From positions 1 through 50,241 of the forward strand of contig JAEOTC010000146.1 of the NCBI GenBank assembly GCA_016840035.1: a DNA stretch of 50,241 nucleotides. The letters are read 5' to 3'. The stretch comes from Candidatus Hodarchaeota archaeon. GTDB taxonomy: Archaea > Asgardarchaeota > Heimdallarchaeia > Hodarchaeales > Hodarchaeaceae. The first letter of the stretch is position 1, and each line of letters begins with the position of its first letter. This document shows, one piece after another, positions 36,213-45,242 of the stretch. A program made the translations under genes and the position numbers. Below the pieces are notes generated by a model. It was not told where the DNA came from and made no database searches. It was given only the letters and a program-made list of their open reading frames with translations.

Positions 36213-39200
36213 TCATTTTTTTCCTTTTTTCTGTTTCATTCTTTTCCTTTTCTCTTTGGGATCGAATAGTGAAGTCATATCATCAAGCATCCCATCAAAT
36301 AAATCTCCAAAGGCTTCTTGACTTTGTTCATCAGATAAGGTAATTCCCTCATCCTGAATCATGGCTGCATGTTGAGATAAGGAATTGTACTCTGGGGATC
36401 CAACTGGAAATTTCGAAGCCGTTCTTAGACAGAATGTAACGATTTCTGAAAGACCTTCATTGTCTTCTAATTCTTTAAACATAGAAGTTGCCTTGTATAT
36501 TTGATCAATCGCATCATTAATTTTTCCTTCGGTCAAAGCTATCTTAGCGGATGTCAAAAGGAAATTTGCTTCTTCCTGTTGCTGATTATTTTCTTTGAAG
36601 TATCTAACTAAGTTTTCTCTCTCCGATATTGCTAGTTGATTTCCCACTGGAGAGCGATACAATTCTTCATAGATTTCCGCAATTTTAGAGGAGTAAATAT
36701 TCTTTCCTTTCTCCCCGAAGGCTTTTAATTTCTCTGATGCTGTATTAATCAAAGAAATTGCTGTTTCTGGGTCTTCCTCAAGTAATGATCTACCAGCAGA
36801 ATAAAACATATTGGAAATTTCAACGAGGAGGTCTTCCAAGCGTTTCTCAATACTCAATTCTAAGCTTTTTTCGCCCCACTCGAGAAGGGAGGGGAAGTCT
36901 CCGCGCATTAAAAGAAATTTAGCTCTATCGACATTATTTTCTACTACACTCTGCATGTTTGAAACACTTAAACTCAGATCAATGAGTTGATTATAGAGTT
37001 GGATGACTGCAGGTTGATGGTGTTGCTCTTTGTACAATTTCAATCCATGTTCTTTGATTTCGGAACAAATTTCAGTAACTATCTCCTTATAATTTTCGAT
37101 AGAACTTGCTTCTTCTCCAGCTTGTGCCCACATTGTTAAAGCAAGGTCTAAACGAAGAGGAGCAAATAAAATGGCATTATCCTTGTACAGTCTTACCGCT
37201 TGTTTTTTCATGTCTGATTCAGTAAGAATTTTATAAAGCGCTTGTAAAATAGCCCATGCCTCATCAAATTGCTCGTCATGTATTCTTGATTTTTGATCTC
37301 GATCAAGTAATGAAACCACCTTTTCTGTAAATTCTTCATTTTCTGCCTCTAAACGCTTCAGAAAAGAGAAAGTTTGTCCATAGATAGTTATCGCGTTGTG
37401 ATAATCTTCCTTTCTAGAAGATAAATTCTCCATAACTGGCCAGATGAATGAGATGAATTGATCAGGCATATTCAATTTTTCATGAAACTTTAAAGTTAAG
37501 AGGATCATTTCTGTAATGACACTAGTTTGCTCTAAGCCTAATATGAAGTCATTAGTCCATTTCACTAATTCCTGTAAATGAGGATGAGACTTATCTTGCT
37601 CGTAATATATAGTAAAATCTTTCAAAAGGAAATTATTGATCTCAGAATAATATTTTGGTTCGACTGCGTTTTCTGCTAAGTGCTGAACGAATGGAAATAG
37701 AAATGCGTTATATATTGCACTTTTGTGGACTAAGGATGCAATCTGTTCTAATTGGTTGATTATAAACAGTTTTGTTGCTAAAACGGATGAAGCAAGGGTT
37801 TGATCCATTAAATACTGGAGATTTCTTAAGACAATCTGGTCAAGCTCTTTTTCATCTGCAGCCACCTGTGTGGATTTTGAAATAAATTCCACAGCTAGTT
37901 GTGGATTACTTTCAAGTAGTTGTGTTCCGATTTTGAAATAAAAGTCCGCAGCTAGTTCTTTATTAAAAGATTGAAAGATTTCAAATGCTTTTTCTGCATA
38001 TTCAGTAGCTAACTCAATTAAATTACTATTAATTGTCTTGTAAGTTATCGCTGCAAGCACTTCACCTTGTTTTTCACTTGAAATGGCTGTGCCTGTTTCA
38101 TTCATAAGCTTAAGAAATTTCCTAAGACTTTCATGTTTACTTTCAAACTGAGAATATAATGGGTCAGAACGCTCGATGAGATATTCTACTAACGCTTGGA
38201 GTTTATCTTTGGCATCGATTTTTTGGAAGTTTGAGAAACTTCGTTCTAGGAAGTCGAATTCATATGTCAATTTTTCCTCTTGACCAAGAGTTTGTGCGAA
38301 TGAAAAGGCCGTGTCTCCAGCCATTGCAATGTCACCGAAATAAGTAAACAAATCGACGATAGAAATTAATTGAGTTGCCGCAGCATCAATTTTCCCTTCA
38401 CTTAACAACTCACCAAAATTGCTCTGAAGAAATGTAGTAATCTCTCTTGCTCTTCCAGACTCTTGATACAAATCCCACCAACTTTGGGCACAATACTCGA
38501 AATATGGAAGAGAACGTAATCTAAGCTTTTTCTCAAACATTAATTGTCCGTAATTAAACAAATATTCTGTAGTCTGATCTACAATCTTGTCATCGGCCTT
38601 TTTGGCTAAGTTAATTCGTTGAAGTAAATATAACACACCTTTATTGTTATGAAATTCTATTGATCCTTTCTTAACTAATAGCATTCTAGAGTTGAGTATG
38701 TTCTCACAATGTGTTTTTCCTTGGTTGAATAGATATTCTAGAATCTCTTCAGTAATTTCTTTGTTTTCATACTTAAGAGCAGCCTCGAAAGCATCAACTA
38801 TAGTATTTTCAAAATCTTCCTGATGATTAGCATTGTCAAATACCTGTGTTAATGACCATAAAAAGGGAGCAACTCTTGTTACAGCATCTGCCTCAATAAA
38901 ACCGGCACTTGCAGTTTTCTGTAATACACGTGCTATGTCAACTTGTTTTTGAGCTTTTTTCAGAGCTTTTAGAGCTAATAGTTGGGCAATTTTCAGAGAA
39001 AGTTCTTTTTGTGGATAAGGTTGAACATCAGGTCCTTGTGCTTTGAAAAATTGCATTAAATACGATGTATCCTCCATTGCTTCGGCTGGTCGGTTAATAT
39101 CAATAAATCGACTAACTTTTTCAAGTTTAACGTTTAGTATCTTCTCCATTACGGTCTTATCAAGTGAAACAGATTGATAAGCATCTATTGCTTTAGTAAA

Positions 39201-39689
39201 TAATTCGACACCTTTATTGTATTTTTCTTCCTTCCCCAAGAGATGACCTGGTGCAAGAAGATGCTTCCCATCAGCAAAGTATACATCTCCAATATCTTGA
39301 CTAATTTCATAGGCCACATTGGGATTATCAGCTAATTGATACAATTCTAACGACCAGGTTAATACTTTTAATTTTCCCTCTGGCTTGAGGTCCTCAAGCG
39401 TATCCCTCATCCTACCAGATAAATCCAAAAAAGTTGGTAATAGTTCTTTTATTGCTTTATGCTGTTCTTCCTGTAATAAGTGCTGATAATATGCTTGAGC
39501 ATATTCAAACATCATTGAGTTTTTTCCTGTTTTTTGAGAGGTAAAGAACGCTTTATTAAAAAGTTTGAGGCTTCGCTGACCATCTGGAATGCTTTTGGCT
39601 ACTTGGAAATAAGTCTTGGCAGCTTTTTCGAAATTTCCTGCACTTTCAAACGCCTGGGCTTTCTCTAATTCTTTTTGAACTTCTGACAT
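36213..39689 (-). CDS. Large alpha-solenoid (TPR-like) protein with lysine-rich tail
   Basis: This 1158-aa protein appears entirely helical and cytoplasmic. The N-terminus is a clear TPR-like pair (ESAGNFEKAAKTYFQVAK), and similar helix pairs with A/G/Y spacing recur through the whole length, giving an extended superhelical scaffold. The last 20 or so residues are lysine-rich and end KQKKGKK; they could bind nucleic acid, acidic lipid or an acidic partner. It follows the transporter gene with a gap of 58 bases, so the two may be cotranscribed. A perfect 6-3-6 inverted repeat lies in that gap. Catalytic motifs are absent, and a scaffold or adaptor role is an inference. The start is the ATG at 39689, without a clear ribosome site. 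Confidence 0.72.
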   Translation of the reverse strand: MSEVQKELEKAQAFESAGNFEKAAKTYFQVAKSIPDGQRSLKLFNKAFFTSQKTGKNSMMFEYAQAYYQHLLQEEQHKAIKELLPTFLDLSGRMRDTLEDLKPEGKLKVLTWSLELYQLADNPNVAYEISQDIGDVYFADGKHLLAPGHLLGKEEKYNKGVELFTKAIDAYQSVSLDKTVMEKILNVKLEKVSRFIDINRPAEAMEDTSYLMQFFKAQGPDVQPYPQKELSLKIAQLLALKALKKAQKQVDIARVLQKTASAGFIEADAVTRVAPFLWSLTQVFDNANHQEDFENTIVDAFEAALKYENKEITEEILEYLFNQGKTHCENILNSRMLLVKKGSIEFHNNKGVLYLLQRINLAKKADDKIVDQTTEYLFNYGQLMFEKKLRLRSLPYFEYCAQSWWDLYQESGRAREITTFLQSNFGELLSEGKIDAAATQLISIVDLFTYFGDIAMAGDTAFSFAQTLGQEEKLTYEFDFLERSFSNFQKIDAKDKLQALVEYLIERSDPLYSQFESKHESLRKFLKLMNETGTAISSEKQGEVLAAITYKTINSNLIELATEYAEKAFEIFQSFNKELAADFYFKIGTQLLESNPQLAVEFISKSTQVAADEKELDQIVLRNLQYLMDQTLASSVLATKLFIINQLEQIASLVHKSAIYNAFLFPFVQHLAENAVEPKYYSEINNFLLKDFTIYYEQDKSHPHLQELVKWTNDFILGLEQTSVITEMILLTLKFHEKLNMPDQFISFIWPVMENLSSRKEDYHNAITIYGQTFSFLKRLEAENEEFTEKVVSLLDRDQKSRIHDEQFDEAWAILQALYKILTESDMKKQAVRLYKDNAILFAPLRLDLALTMWAQAGEEASSIENYKEIVTEICSEIKEHGLKLYKEQHHQPAVIQLYNQLIDLSLSVSNMQSVVENNVDRAKFLLMRGDFPSLLEWGEKSLELSIEKRLEDLLVEISNMFYSAGRSLLEEDPETAISLINTASEKLKAFGEKGKNIYSSKIAEIYEELYRSPVGNQLAISERENLVRYFKENNQQQEEANFLLTSAKIALTEGKINDAIDQIYKATSMFKELEDNEGLSEIVTFCLRTASKFPVGSPEYNSLSQHAAMIQDEGITLSDEQSQEAFGDLFDGMLDDMTSLFDPKEKRKRMKQKKGKK
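36216..36230 (+). terminator. T-tracts ending the radical SAM operon, inside the convergent gene
   Basis: Two runs of T (seven and six) begin 53 bases after the amrS-type stop. They are also the lysine codons of the convergent solenoid gene's tail. They would stop plus-strand transcription. Confidence 0.35.
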
Positions 39690-39704
39690 ACTTAACCAAC
39701 ACTA

Positions 39705-39719
39705 ATCCTTCTCAAGGAT
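39705..39719. repeat. Perfect 6-3-6 inverted repeat between transporter and solenoid genes
   Basis: ATCCTT-CTC-AAGGAT lies 15-30 bases upstream of the solenoid gene start. It could be an operator or an RNA hairpin that separates expression of the two genes. Chance is possible with arms this short. Confidence 0.2.
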
Positions 39720-39747
39720 GTACCGATTTGATAAAGGTAGCTCAACA

Positions 39748-41103
39748 CTAGAAAAGAGCTAAGACAAACACATAGAGTGCCATTGCACCTAAGTGGATTC
39801 CTGTTATTGTTAATCCATAACGAATGTAGCCCATAAATGTGATGGATACACCTTCTCTATTACTCATTTCCATAATGTAGATCCCTTTTACACTACTTAT
39901 CAAAATAACTGAATCTGTAATATTTACAACCGCGAGTATTGCCCACCATACAATTCTAGGATCCGTATTACTACTCATAAGATCAATAATTGGGCGCAAC
40001 AGAAAAATCAGGGGGATGTTCTCGATGATACTCGTGAGCGCACCTAAAATACCTGAGAATGTAACAACGCCAATTTCTGGAGAAAATTGCATCAGATTGA
40101 GAGTGGGTTCTTCCAAGAGTAGAGGAAGCTCTGTTAATTGAATTAGTCCTGACATAATAAATATTCCAGTTAGGAAAAAGAGCATAGGCCAATCAACAGA
40201 TCGTATGAATGATTCTACATGGTCAGAAAAGAATATCAATACAATTACCCCACCTCCGATACAAATAATGTCCACACTAATGCCTATGGAAGTTCCAATG
40301 GCTAGGAATATAGTAACGATCACAAATATTATTGATGCTTTGTAGAAATTTTTGCGAGAATCAACGAAACTCCATGGATCGATCGTATGAAGAAGTCGTT
40401 GTAATTCAATCCCAAAAGAGATTTCTTTCTCTTTCATTGCCAAAAATGAGTCTTTAAACATCAGATATGTTACTGGGATTGTCACAATTACCATTAATGA
40501 GACAAAAGGAAAACTCAGAATAAAGAAATCTAGGTAAGACCAGTTTTGTTCTAATGAGACATATGCTGCTGTATAAGAAGCAATTGGTGTAAGCATTCCT
40601 GCAAGATTACTATAAACCAGTTCCAAGAATAAAATTGGTTTAGGATCGAATTCGGCAACTTGGGATATCAAAATTGTAATGGATGAAACAATAATAAGAG
40701 CTAAGACATTAGTAATCATCATACTGAGTACTAAGACGGACAAAGATAGAATCATCGTCAAAACATAAAAGGAACCCCTAATATTCCTGAGAATATAGAG
40801 TATAAATACTTCTAATAGGCCAGATGTTTTTAACATTTCCATAATAATAGTAACGCCTATTATGGTCATAATAAGTTCGATATCCAACCATTGGTAAACA
40901 ATATTGACTTCATGAATTAAATTTACAGAGCTAGCAAAAGCTATCGTTACAACGACTCCTACTAACGTAATTGATACCTTGTCTACTTTTTCAGATGCAA
41001 TAACGATCAGTATAACTAGAAATATGCCTGTTAGTAATAAACCTGCATTGATGTCCACAAGTAGGCCTCTTATATTGCTAGATAAGTTAGTATAGTAAAT
41101 CAT
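39748..41103 (-). CDS. ArsB/NhaD/SLC13-type ion or organic-anion transporter
   Basis: This 451-aa polytopic membrane protein has about 11 predicted helices. It has the general layout of the ion transporter superfamily that includes ArsB, NhaD and SLC13 citrate/dicarboxylate carriers. It shows two pseudo-repeats, each with a hairpin region and a conserved TNVLALIIVSS-type helix break (first repeat) and IENIPLIFLL (second repeat). Such proteins move anions or dicarboxylates, usually coupled to Na+ or H+; the ion is not predictable. The ATG at 41103 follows an in-frame TAA immediately upstream, so the start cannot be earlier. A TATA-like sequence at 41136-41145 would give a leader of about 10 bases. 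It is the first gene of a possible operon with the solenoid gene. Confidence 0.78.
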   Translation of the reverse strand: MIYYTNLSSNIRGLLVDINAGLLLTGIFLVILIVIASEKVDKVSITLVGVVVTIAFASSVNLIHEVNIVYQWLDIELIMTIIGVTIIMEMLKTSGLLEVFILYILRNIRGSFYVLTMILSLSVLVLSMMITNVLALIIVSSITILISQVAEFDPKPILFLELVYSNLAGMLTPIASYTAAYVSLEQNWSYLDFFILSFPFVSLMVIVTIPVTYLMFKDSFLAMKEKEISFGIELQRLLHTIDPWSFVDSRKNFYKASIIFVIVTIFLAIGTSIGISVDIICIGGGVIVLIFFSDHVESFIRSVDWPMLFFLTGIFIMSGLIQLTELPLLLEEPTLNLMQFSPEIGVVTFSGILGALTSIIENIPLIFLLRPIIDLMSSNTDPRIVWWAILAVVNITDSVILISSVKGIYIMEMSNREGVSITFMGYIRYGLTITGIHLGAMALYVFVLALF

Positions 41104-41135
41104 TTATGGAATATCGATTGTAAATTGTTTGTATT

Positions 41136-41145
41136 GAATTATAGC
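41136..41145 (-). promoter_or_regulatory. TATA-like box for the transporter gene
   Basis: The minus strand reads AGCTATAATT, about 38 bases before the ATG. It implies a leader of about 10 bases. This is a moderate match. Confidence 0.28.
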
Positions 41146-41292
41146 TCCTTTATCTTTGAGTGTTTGCTTTGCATACTAGCGTTGTTAGAAGTTCTTACCA
41201 TATGAGTTGAGAATCTATCATCTACAAGCACTTAAAGACTCGGAATTACTGATGCACTGAACAATTTCTACATAAATGTATAATTTCTAAAG

Positions 41293-41304
41293 CTTATTTA
41301 TATC
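41293..41304 (+). promoter_or_regulatory. TATA-like box for the FtsX permease gene
   Basis: CTTATTTATATC is centred 23 bases before the GTG at 41322 and 32 before the ATG at 41331. This fits a leaderless transcript. No Shine-Dalgarno sequence is visible before either start. Confidence 0.42.
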
Positions 41305-41321
41305 AAATAATTCGTGTCACA

Positions 41322-44105
41322 GTGAAATCAATGCTTAAGCTAGCATTTCGAAATGTTTTTCGATCAAAGCAAAGGTCATTCCTGTTAATTTTTGGAATAA
41401 CGATAACACTTGCTTTAGAAACAGCAGTGATTGTAACTGTCGACACTATCTATGATGATTTTCTTTTTGACAATAGGAATCAAAATTATACAGATATATC
41501 TGTCCACCCCAAATCCTGGGAAAATCTGACTTCTTTACGAAACCTAACTTCAAAAGTAGGCTCTATTCCTGGGGTGAGAACTGCTTCAGAAGTCTACTAC
41601 ATTTCTGCGGAAGTCCTCCAAAATCAAACAGGCTTTCCTGTGAATGCACTTATCTTTGGTGTAAACTTCAACACGCATCCTGATATTCCAATTATGAACA
41701 TATCTGAAGGATTTAGGTTTGGTATCGGACAAACAATCATCGTTTCGCAGATGGTAAGAGATCTTATGGGTTTGTCATTAGGTGATACCCTAAATCTACC
41801 AGAACTACCGAATATTGGTTTTAAAGGGGCTGAACTGGTTATTGGAGGAGTTTTTTCTGCACCACCATTTTTTGGGAATAGAGAAACGCAAGCTGTAATT
41901 TTAATAGATATTGAAACGATTCTCGAGTTATTTGAGCTTGAAAGTACCTTTAACTCTCTGAATATGAAGATAGATGTTACAGCGGAAGATTTTATTGAAT
42001 TAAAGAAAATATCAGAGAATATCAAAGACATCTTAGGCCCTGAATATGATGTATTTGTAGGAAAAGAAATTTCAGATTTACAGGGCCTTGGGATAAAGGC
42101 ATATTCTATCGCTATGAATATAGTTATTCTTGCTTCACTACTTGTCGAATTTCTATTTACTACAAATATTCTGACCATTGCCGTCCGAGAAAGACAAAAG
42201 GAGTATGGAGTACTTCGAACAGTTGGAATCAGCTTAAAACAATTATTTTTAGTGTTATTCTATGAAATTCTTGTTTACTCTGTTATTGGTGGTTTAATAG
42301 GAGTCTTAGTAGGGATCGGTTTCTCCAATTTGCTGGTGAGTGTTATCGATCAATTTTATCCTACATTAGATTTTCACGCAATTTTGATTAATCCCTCATC
42401 TGTTTTAACGGTGTTTCTTTCGGGGATACTTGTGGCTCTATTTTCAGGAATTTTCCCTCTCTATCTAATTATACGTCTACCAGTAATTCACAATATTCAT
42501 TCCAAAATAAAAGCAGAAAAGAAATCTTCACTTCCTGAATATTGGAGATACACAATAGTTGTAGGAATAATACTAGCGTTTACAGGATATATGCTTACAA
42601 ATTTTACTCGGACTTCAAGTTTCCTCGATTTTTCTTTGTTCTCATTTCAATTCATAGCCATTGTTCTAATTTTTGGAGGTACACTATTTGTTGAGGCTGG
42701 CTTACTCAATTTTCTTCCTAAAGCTGGAGAAAAAGTCTTTAAAATCCTTAATATACGCCTAGGACTCATTTCAATGAGGAATATAGCACGTGAATTTCAA
42801 AGATCCTTTTTTACTATAATGACCTCTTCTATTGCGTTAACATTCATAATCCTAGTTGGAGTTGTCTCAGCAACCATTATAGCCAGTGTTCCACATTATT
42901 ATGAAGGTCAATGGGGAAATATCGATTTGGTTGTTGAAACAAATGACCCTGGCCAACCAATTAACTTTTCTGAAAGTTTACTTTCAAATGAACGAATAAA
43001 AAAGGTTGCCTATGTCCAAGAACAACGAACAGAGATTAGTGATTCAAATGGTTATGTGTACGGAGTAAATCCAGTTCAATATTCAACTTTTGCAGAACAA
43101 GTATATGAATCACTTGTTGATAACAAACCAAGTTATCAATTTCTTGAATCTGATAACTCTTCTCAAACACCAATAAATTCATTGATCTCAGAAGATTTAT
43201 ATCGGGCAATAAATAAACCTCTTGGCGCTAATGTATCAATCAAAACAACTTCAAATACTACAGTGAATATTAGGATAGCTGCCATCATTAAAAGTAATAT
43301 CTTTTTAGGAAATGGCCAGTATCTTTATATTGGATCCTCTTATTTCCAGGAGATATTTAATTCCTCCCTTGCGAAGGTCTTTGTGTGTGACGTAATTGAT
43401 GACTTTAGTCTTTCCGAAACTGAAAGAAATATCACTCTTTCATATCCTTTCCTGAGGGATGCAGTCGGAATAGAACATTATGGTAGAATAATCGAAAACA
43501 GTCTGATTTTTCAAGCTAATTTGTTTCAAGTGCTCTTTTTCGAAACATTCATTCTTGCAGGTATAGCACAATTCGTTGGGGTACTAATGTCCACCCTTCA
43601 AATGGAAAGAGAGATGGGAATTATGCGGAGTATGGGTTTGTCAAAGAAAGGAGTATTAACGATATTCCTTGTTGAATCAATGACATTAGGTGTAACAGCC
43701 ATATTTTTTGGTTTTCTTGACGGACTATTTAGTGCTTTACTTCTTATTTGGTATATTTCATTTAGTATACCTATTACGATGAATTTTCCGTTGGATCATG
43801 TTGCTTCATGGTTATTCTTTTCATTCCTATTTACTATTGCAAGTACAATAATTCCAGCGTATAAATCTAGTCAAAAAGAAGTCGTAGCGACGATTTCTGC
43901 CCGACCAATTCGTTCTCTTACAGAACAAATGTTGAAGAAGTTAGACTTGCCAAGGTTGATTTCCTTTGAGAATATTGTTATTCCTGCCTATTTTCGGCAC
44001 ATATCCAAAGTTATCATGATTATTTATTATATTATAGTCATTGTACTAATAGCAATCATAATACGGGGTATGCTTCTTGGTGAAGGCATATTTGTTATAA
44101 AATAA
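41322..44105 (+). CDS. FtsX/MacB-type ABC transporter permease with two FtsX units
   Basis: This 927-aa permease has two FtsX units. Unit one: membrane helix at about 19-41, large extracytoplasmic domain at about 42-260, then three helices with the RQKEYGVLRTVGIS core segment (about 290-305). Further helices follow near 405-470. Unit two: helix at about 500-522, extracytoplasmic domain at about 525-730, and a second core segment REMGIMRSMGLSKKG. The last helix is near residues 893-915. This is the architecture of permeases that act with a MacB/LolD-type ATPase in export or in handling of surface lipids and proteins. No such ATPase lies next to it. The start is GTG at 41322 or ATG at 41331, with TATA spacing suggesting a leaderless message. 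Two small membrane-protein genes follow. Confidence 0.86.
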   Translation: MKSMLKLAFRNVFRSKQRSFLLIFGITITLALETAVIVTVDTIYDDFLFDNRNQNYTDISVHPKSWENLTSLRNLTSKVGSIPGVRTASEVYYISAEVLQNQTGFPVNALIFGVNFNTHPDIPIMNISEGFRFGIGQTIIVSQMVRDLMGLSLGDTLNLPELPNIGFKGAELVIGGVFSAPPFFGNRETQAVILIDIETILELFELESTFNSLNMKIDVTAEDFIELKKISENIKDILGPEYDVFVGKEISDLQGLGIKAYSIAMNIVILASLLVEFLFTTNILTIAVRERQKEYGVLRTVGISLKQLFLVLFYEILVYSVIGGLIGVLVGIGFSNLLVSVIDQFYPTLDFHAILINPSSVLTVFLSGILVALFSGIFPLYLIIRLPVIHNIHSKIKAEKKSSLPEYWRYTIVVGIILAFTGYMLTNFTRTSSFLDFSLFSFQFIAIVLIFGGTLFVEAGLLNFLPKAGEKVFKILNIRLGLISMRNIAREFQRSFFTIMTSSIALTFIILVGVVSATIIASVPHYYEGQWGNIDLVVETNDPGQPINFSESLLSNERIKKVAYVQEQRTEISDSNGYVYGVNPVQYSTFAEQVYESLVDNKPSYQFLESDNSSQTPINSLISEDLYRAINKPLGANVSIKTTSNTTVNIRIAAIIKSNIFLGNGQYLYIGSSYFQEIFNSSLAKVFVCDVIDDFSLSETERNITLSYPFLRDAVGIEHYGRIIENSLIFQANLFQVLFFETFILAGIAQFVGVLMSTLQMEREMGIMRSMGLSKKGVLTIFLVESMTLGVTAIFFGFLDGLFSALLLIWYISFSIPITMNFPLDHVASWLFFSFLFTIASTIIPAYKSSQKEVVATISARPIRSLTEQMLKKLDLPRLISFENIVIPAYFRHISKVIMIIYYIIVIVLIAIIIRGMLLGEGIFVIK

Positions 44106-44124
44106 TAGAAGGTGTACAAAAAGC

Positions 44125-44412
44125 ATGGAAATACCAGAGATTGAGGTTCAAAAACCAAGAAAAGAAAGAGAAAAATACTTCCTATATCTTGCAATTCCCT
44201 TAATTTTACTCTCACTGACTTTTTGGCTCGCAAGTGGTGTTTCCAGAGACAATTTGAAATTTTATCTCGAAGGTGGATATGTAGGAGCAGCTATTTATTA
44301 TCGTGATTTAGCGGAGCAATTGATGTTCAATTCCATTTTATTGATAGTAATTGCCCTTATACTACTAACTATCGGAATAATAATGTATTATTTGAAGGAA
44401 GAAGAATATTAA
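44125..44412 (+). CDS. Small two-helix membrane protein
   Basis: This 95-aa protein has a charged N-terminal stretch (about 1-18, with KPRKEREK), a membrane helix at about 20-40, an extracytoplasmic loop and a second helix at about 69-88, ending in acidic residues. I recognise no family. AAGGTG lies about 9 bases before the ATG. It starts 20 bases after the FtsX permease stop, so it is probably its cotranscribed small partner or accessory subunit. Confidence 0.68.
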   Translation: MEIPEIEVQKPRKEREKYFLYLAIPLILLSLTFWLASGVSRDNLKFYLEGGYVGAAIYYRDLAEQLMFNSILLIVIALILLTIGIIMYYLKEEEY

Positions 44413-44444
44413 GACATTTAAACGAAATTCGCCGAGGTTAAACA

Positions 44445-44960
44445 ATGGATATAAGCAATGATGTCAAGAAAAGACAAAGAATTCTCCTGATCATCCTTTC
44501 AATAAGTGGGCTCTTTTCGCTTGGGGGTCTAAGTCTTCCGTTTATTTCAGTCCGTTTAGACGAGAATATAATATTACAATTAACAGGAGGAAATTTATAT
44601 TTTACTCAGTCATTGACCCTAACTTTCGGTACATTGATGGTTTTTACTGGCGCAGTAATGGCATACCTCTATTTACGTGATATAACAGTTGTAGATATTG
44701 ATAAGAAGTTAGAAAATGTTATGGTTGTCTTAGCCCTGTCATTCATGGCCTCACTAGTTGGTTTTATTCTCCTAATTCTAGATATAATCGATGCTTTCTC
44801 TGAGGCTGCCTCTATTGGCCTTGAAGACCCAATAATTTTCCAAATAGGATTTCTTCTCTCTGTATTAGGGCCAGTAATCCTGATTATGGGTTTCATATAT
44901 CTTGGAACAACTCGAAAAAGAATCGATATTCATTTGAAAGAGCATTCAAGTGTTTCTTAA
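44445..44960 (+). CDS. Small four-helix membrane protein
   Basis: This 171-aa protein has helices at about 13-35, 56-77, 91-113 and 130-154. A short extracytoplasmic loop follows helix 1, and the N-terminus is basic and probably cytoplasmic. No enzymatic motif is seen, and no known family is recognised. It lies 32 bases after the two-helix protein and is likely in the same operon as the FtsX permease. A role as accessory subunit is an inference from position only. Confidence 0.65.
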   Translation: MDISNDVKKRQRILLIILSISGLFSLGGLSLPFISVRLDENIILQLTGGNLYFTQSLTLTFGTLMVFTGAVMAYLYLRDITVVDIDKKLENVMVVLALSFMASLVGFILLILDIIDAFSEAASIGLEDPIIFQIGFLLSVLGPVILIMGFIYLGTTRKRIDIHLKEHSSVS

Positions 44961-45206
44961 CGATAGTTCAAGATATTTCAACCTCTTGCATTAAGCAATT
45001 TGTTTTTAAAAGAAATAATCAAGAGCGAAATTTATCATATAACAAGGCGAACTAAATTCTCCTCTGAAAATTATTTTTGTCTTTGAAAATATTAAAATAA
45101 TGAGCAAAGCACTGACTGAATAGATTTATTTCCGCTCTAAAATTATTCTAGTTAGAAAGAAGGCAAATTCTAAGATAGAAATAATAACAAATGTGAACCC
45201 TAATCA

Positions 45207-45216
45207 CTAAATTTAG
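45207..45216 (+). promoter_or_regulatory. Palindromic CTAAATTTAG upstream of the ABC transporter operon
   Basis: This perfect 10-base palindrome is centred about 31 bases before the ATG of the DppB-type gene. It could serve as the TATA box of a near-leaderless transcript or as an operator. The rest of the gap 44961-45242 shows A/T-rich sequence only. Confidence 0.28.
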
Positions 45217-45242
45217 AGGAAATACTTTTGGCTGGGTAAAGT

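Noticed and set aside
41624..42178. Open frame of 184 codons on the minus strand
   Set aside because: It is antisense to the first extracytoplasmic domain and following helices of the FtsX permease; no domain, ribosome site or promoter supports it.
44961..45242. Possible small gene or RNA in the gap before the ABC operon
   Set aside because: The stretch is A/T-rich with scattered stops on both strands and no tRNA-like or stable hairpin pattern; only a promoter-like palindrome stands out.
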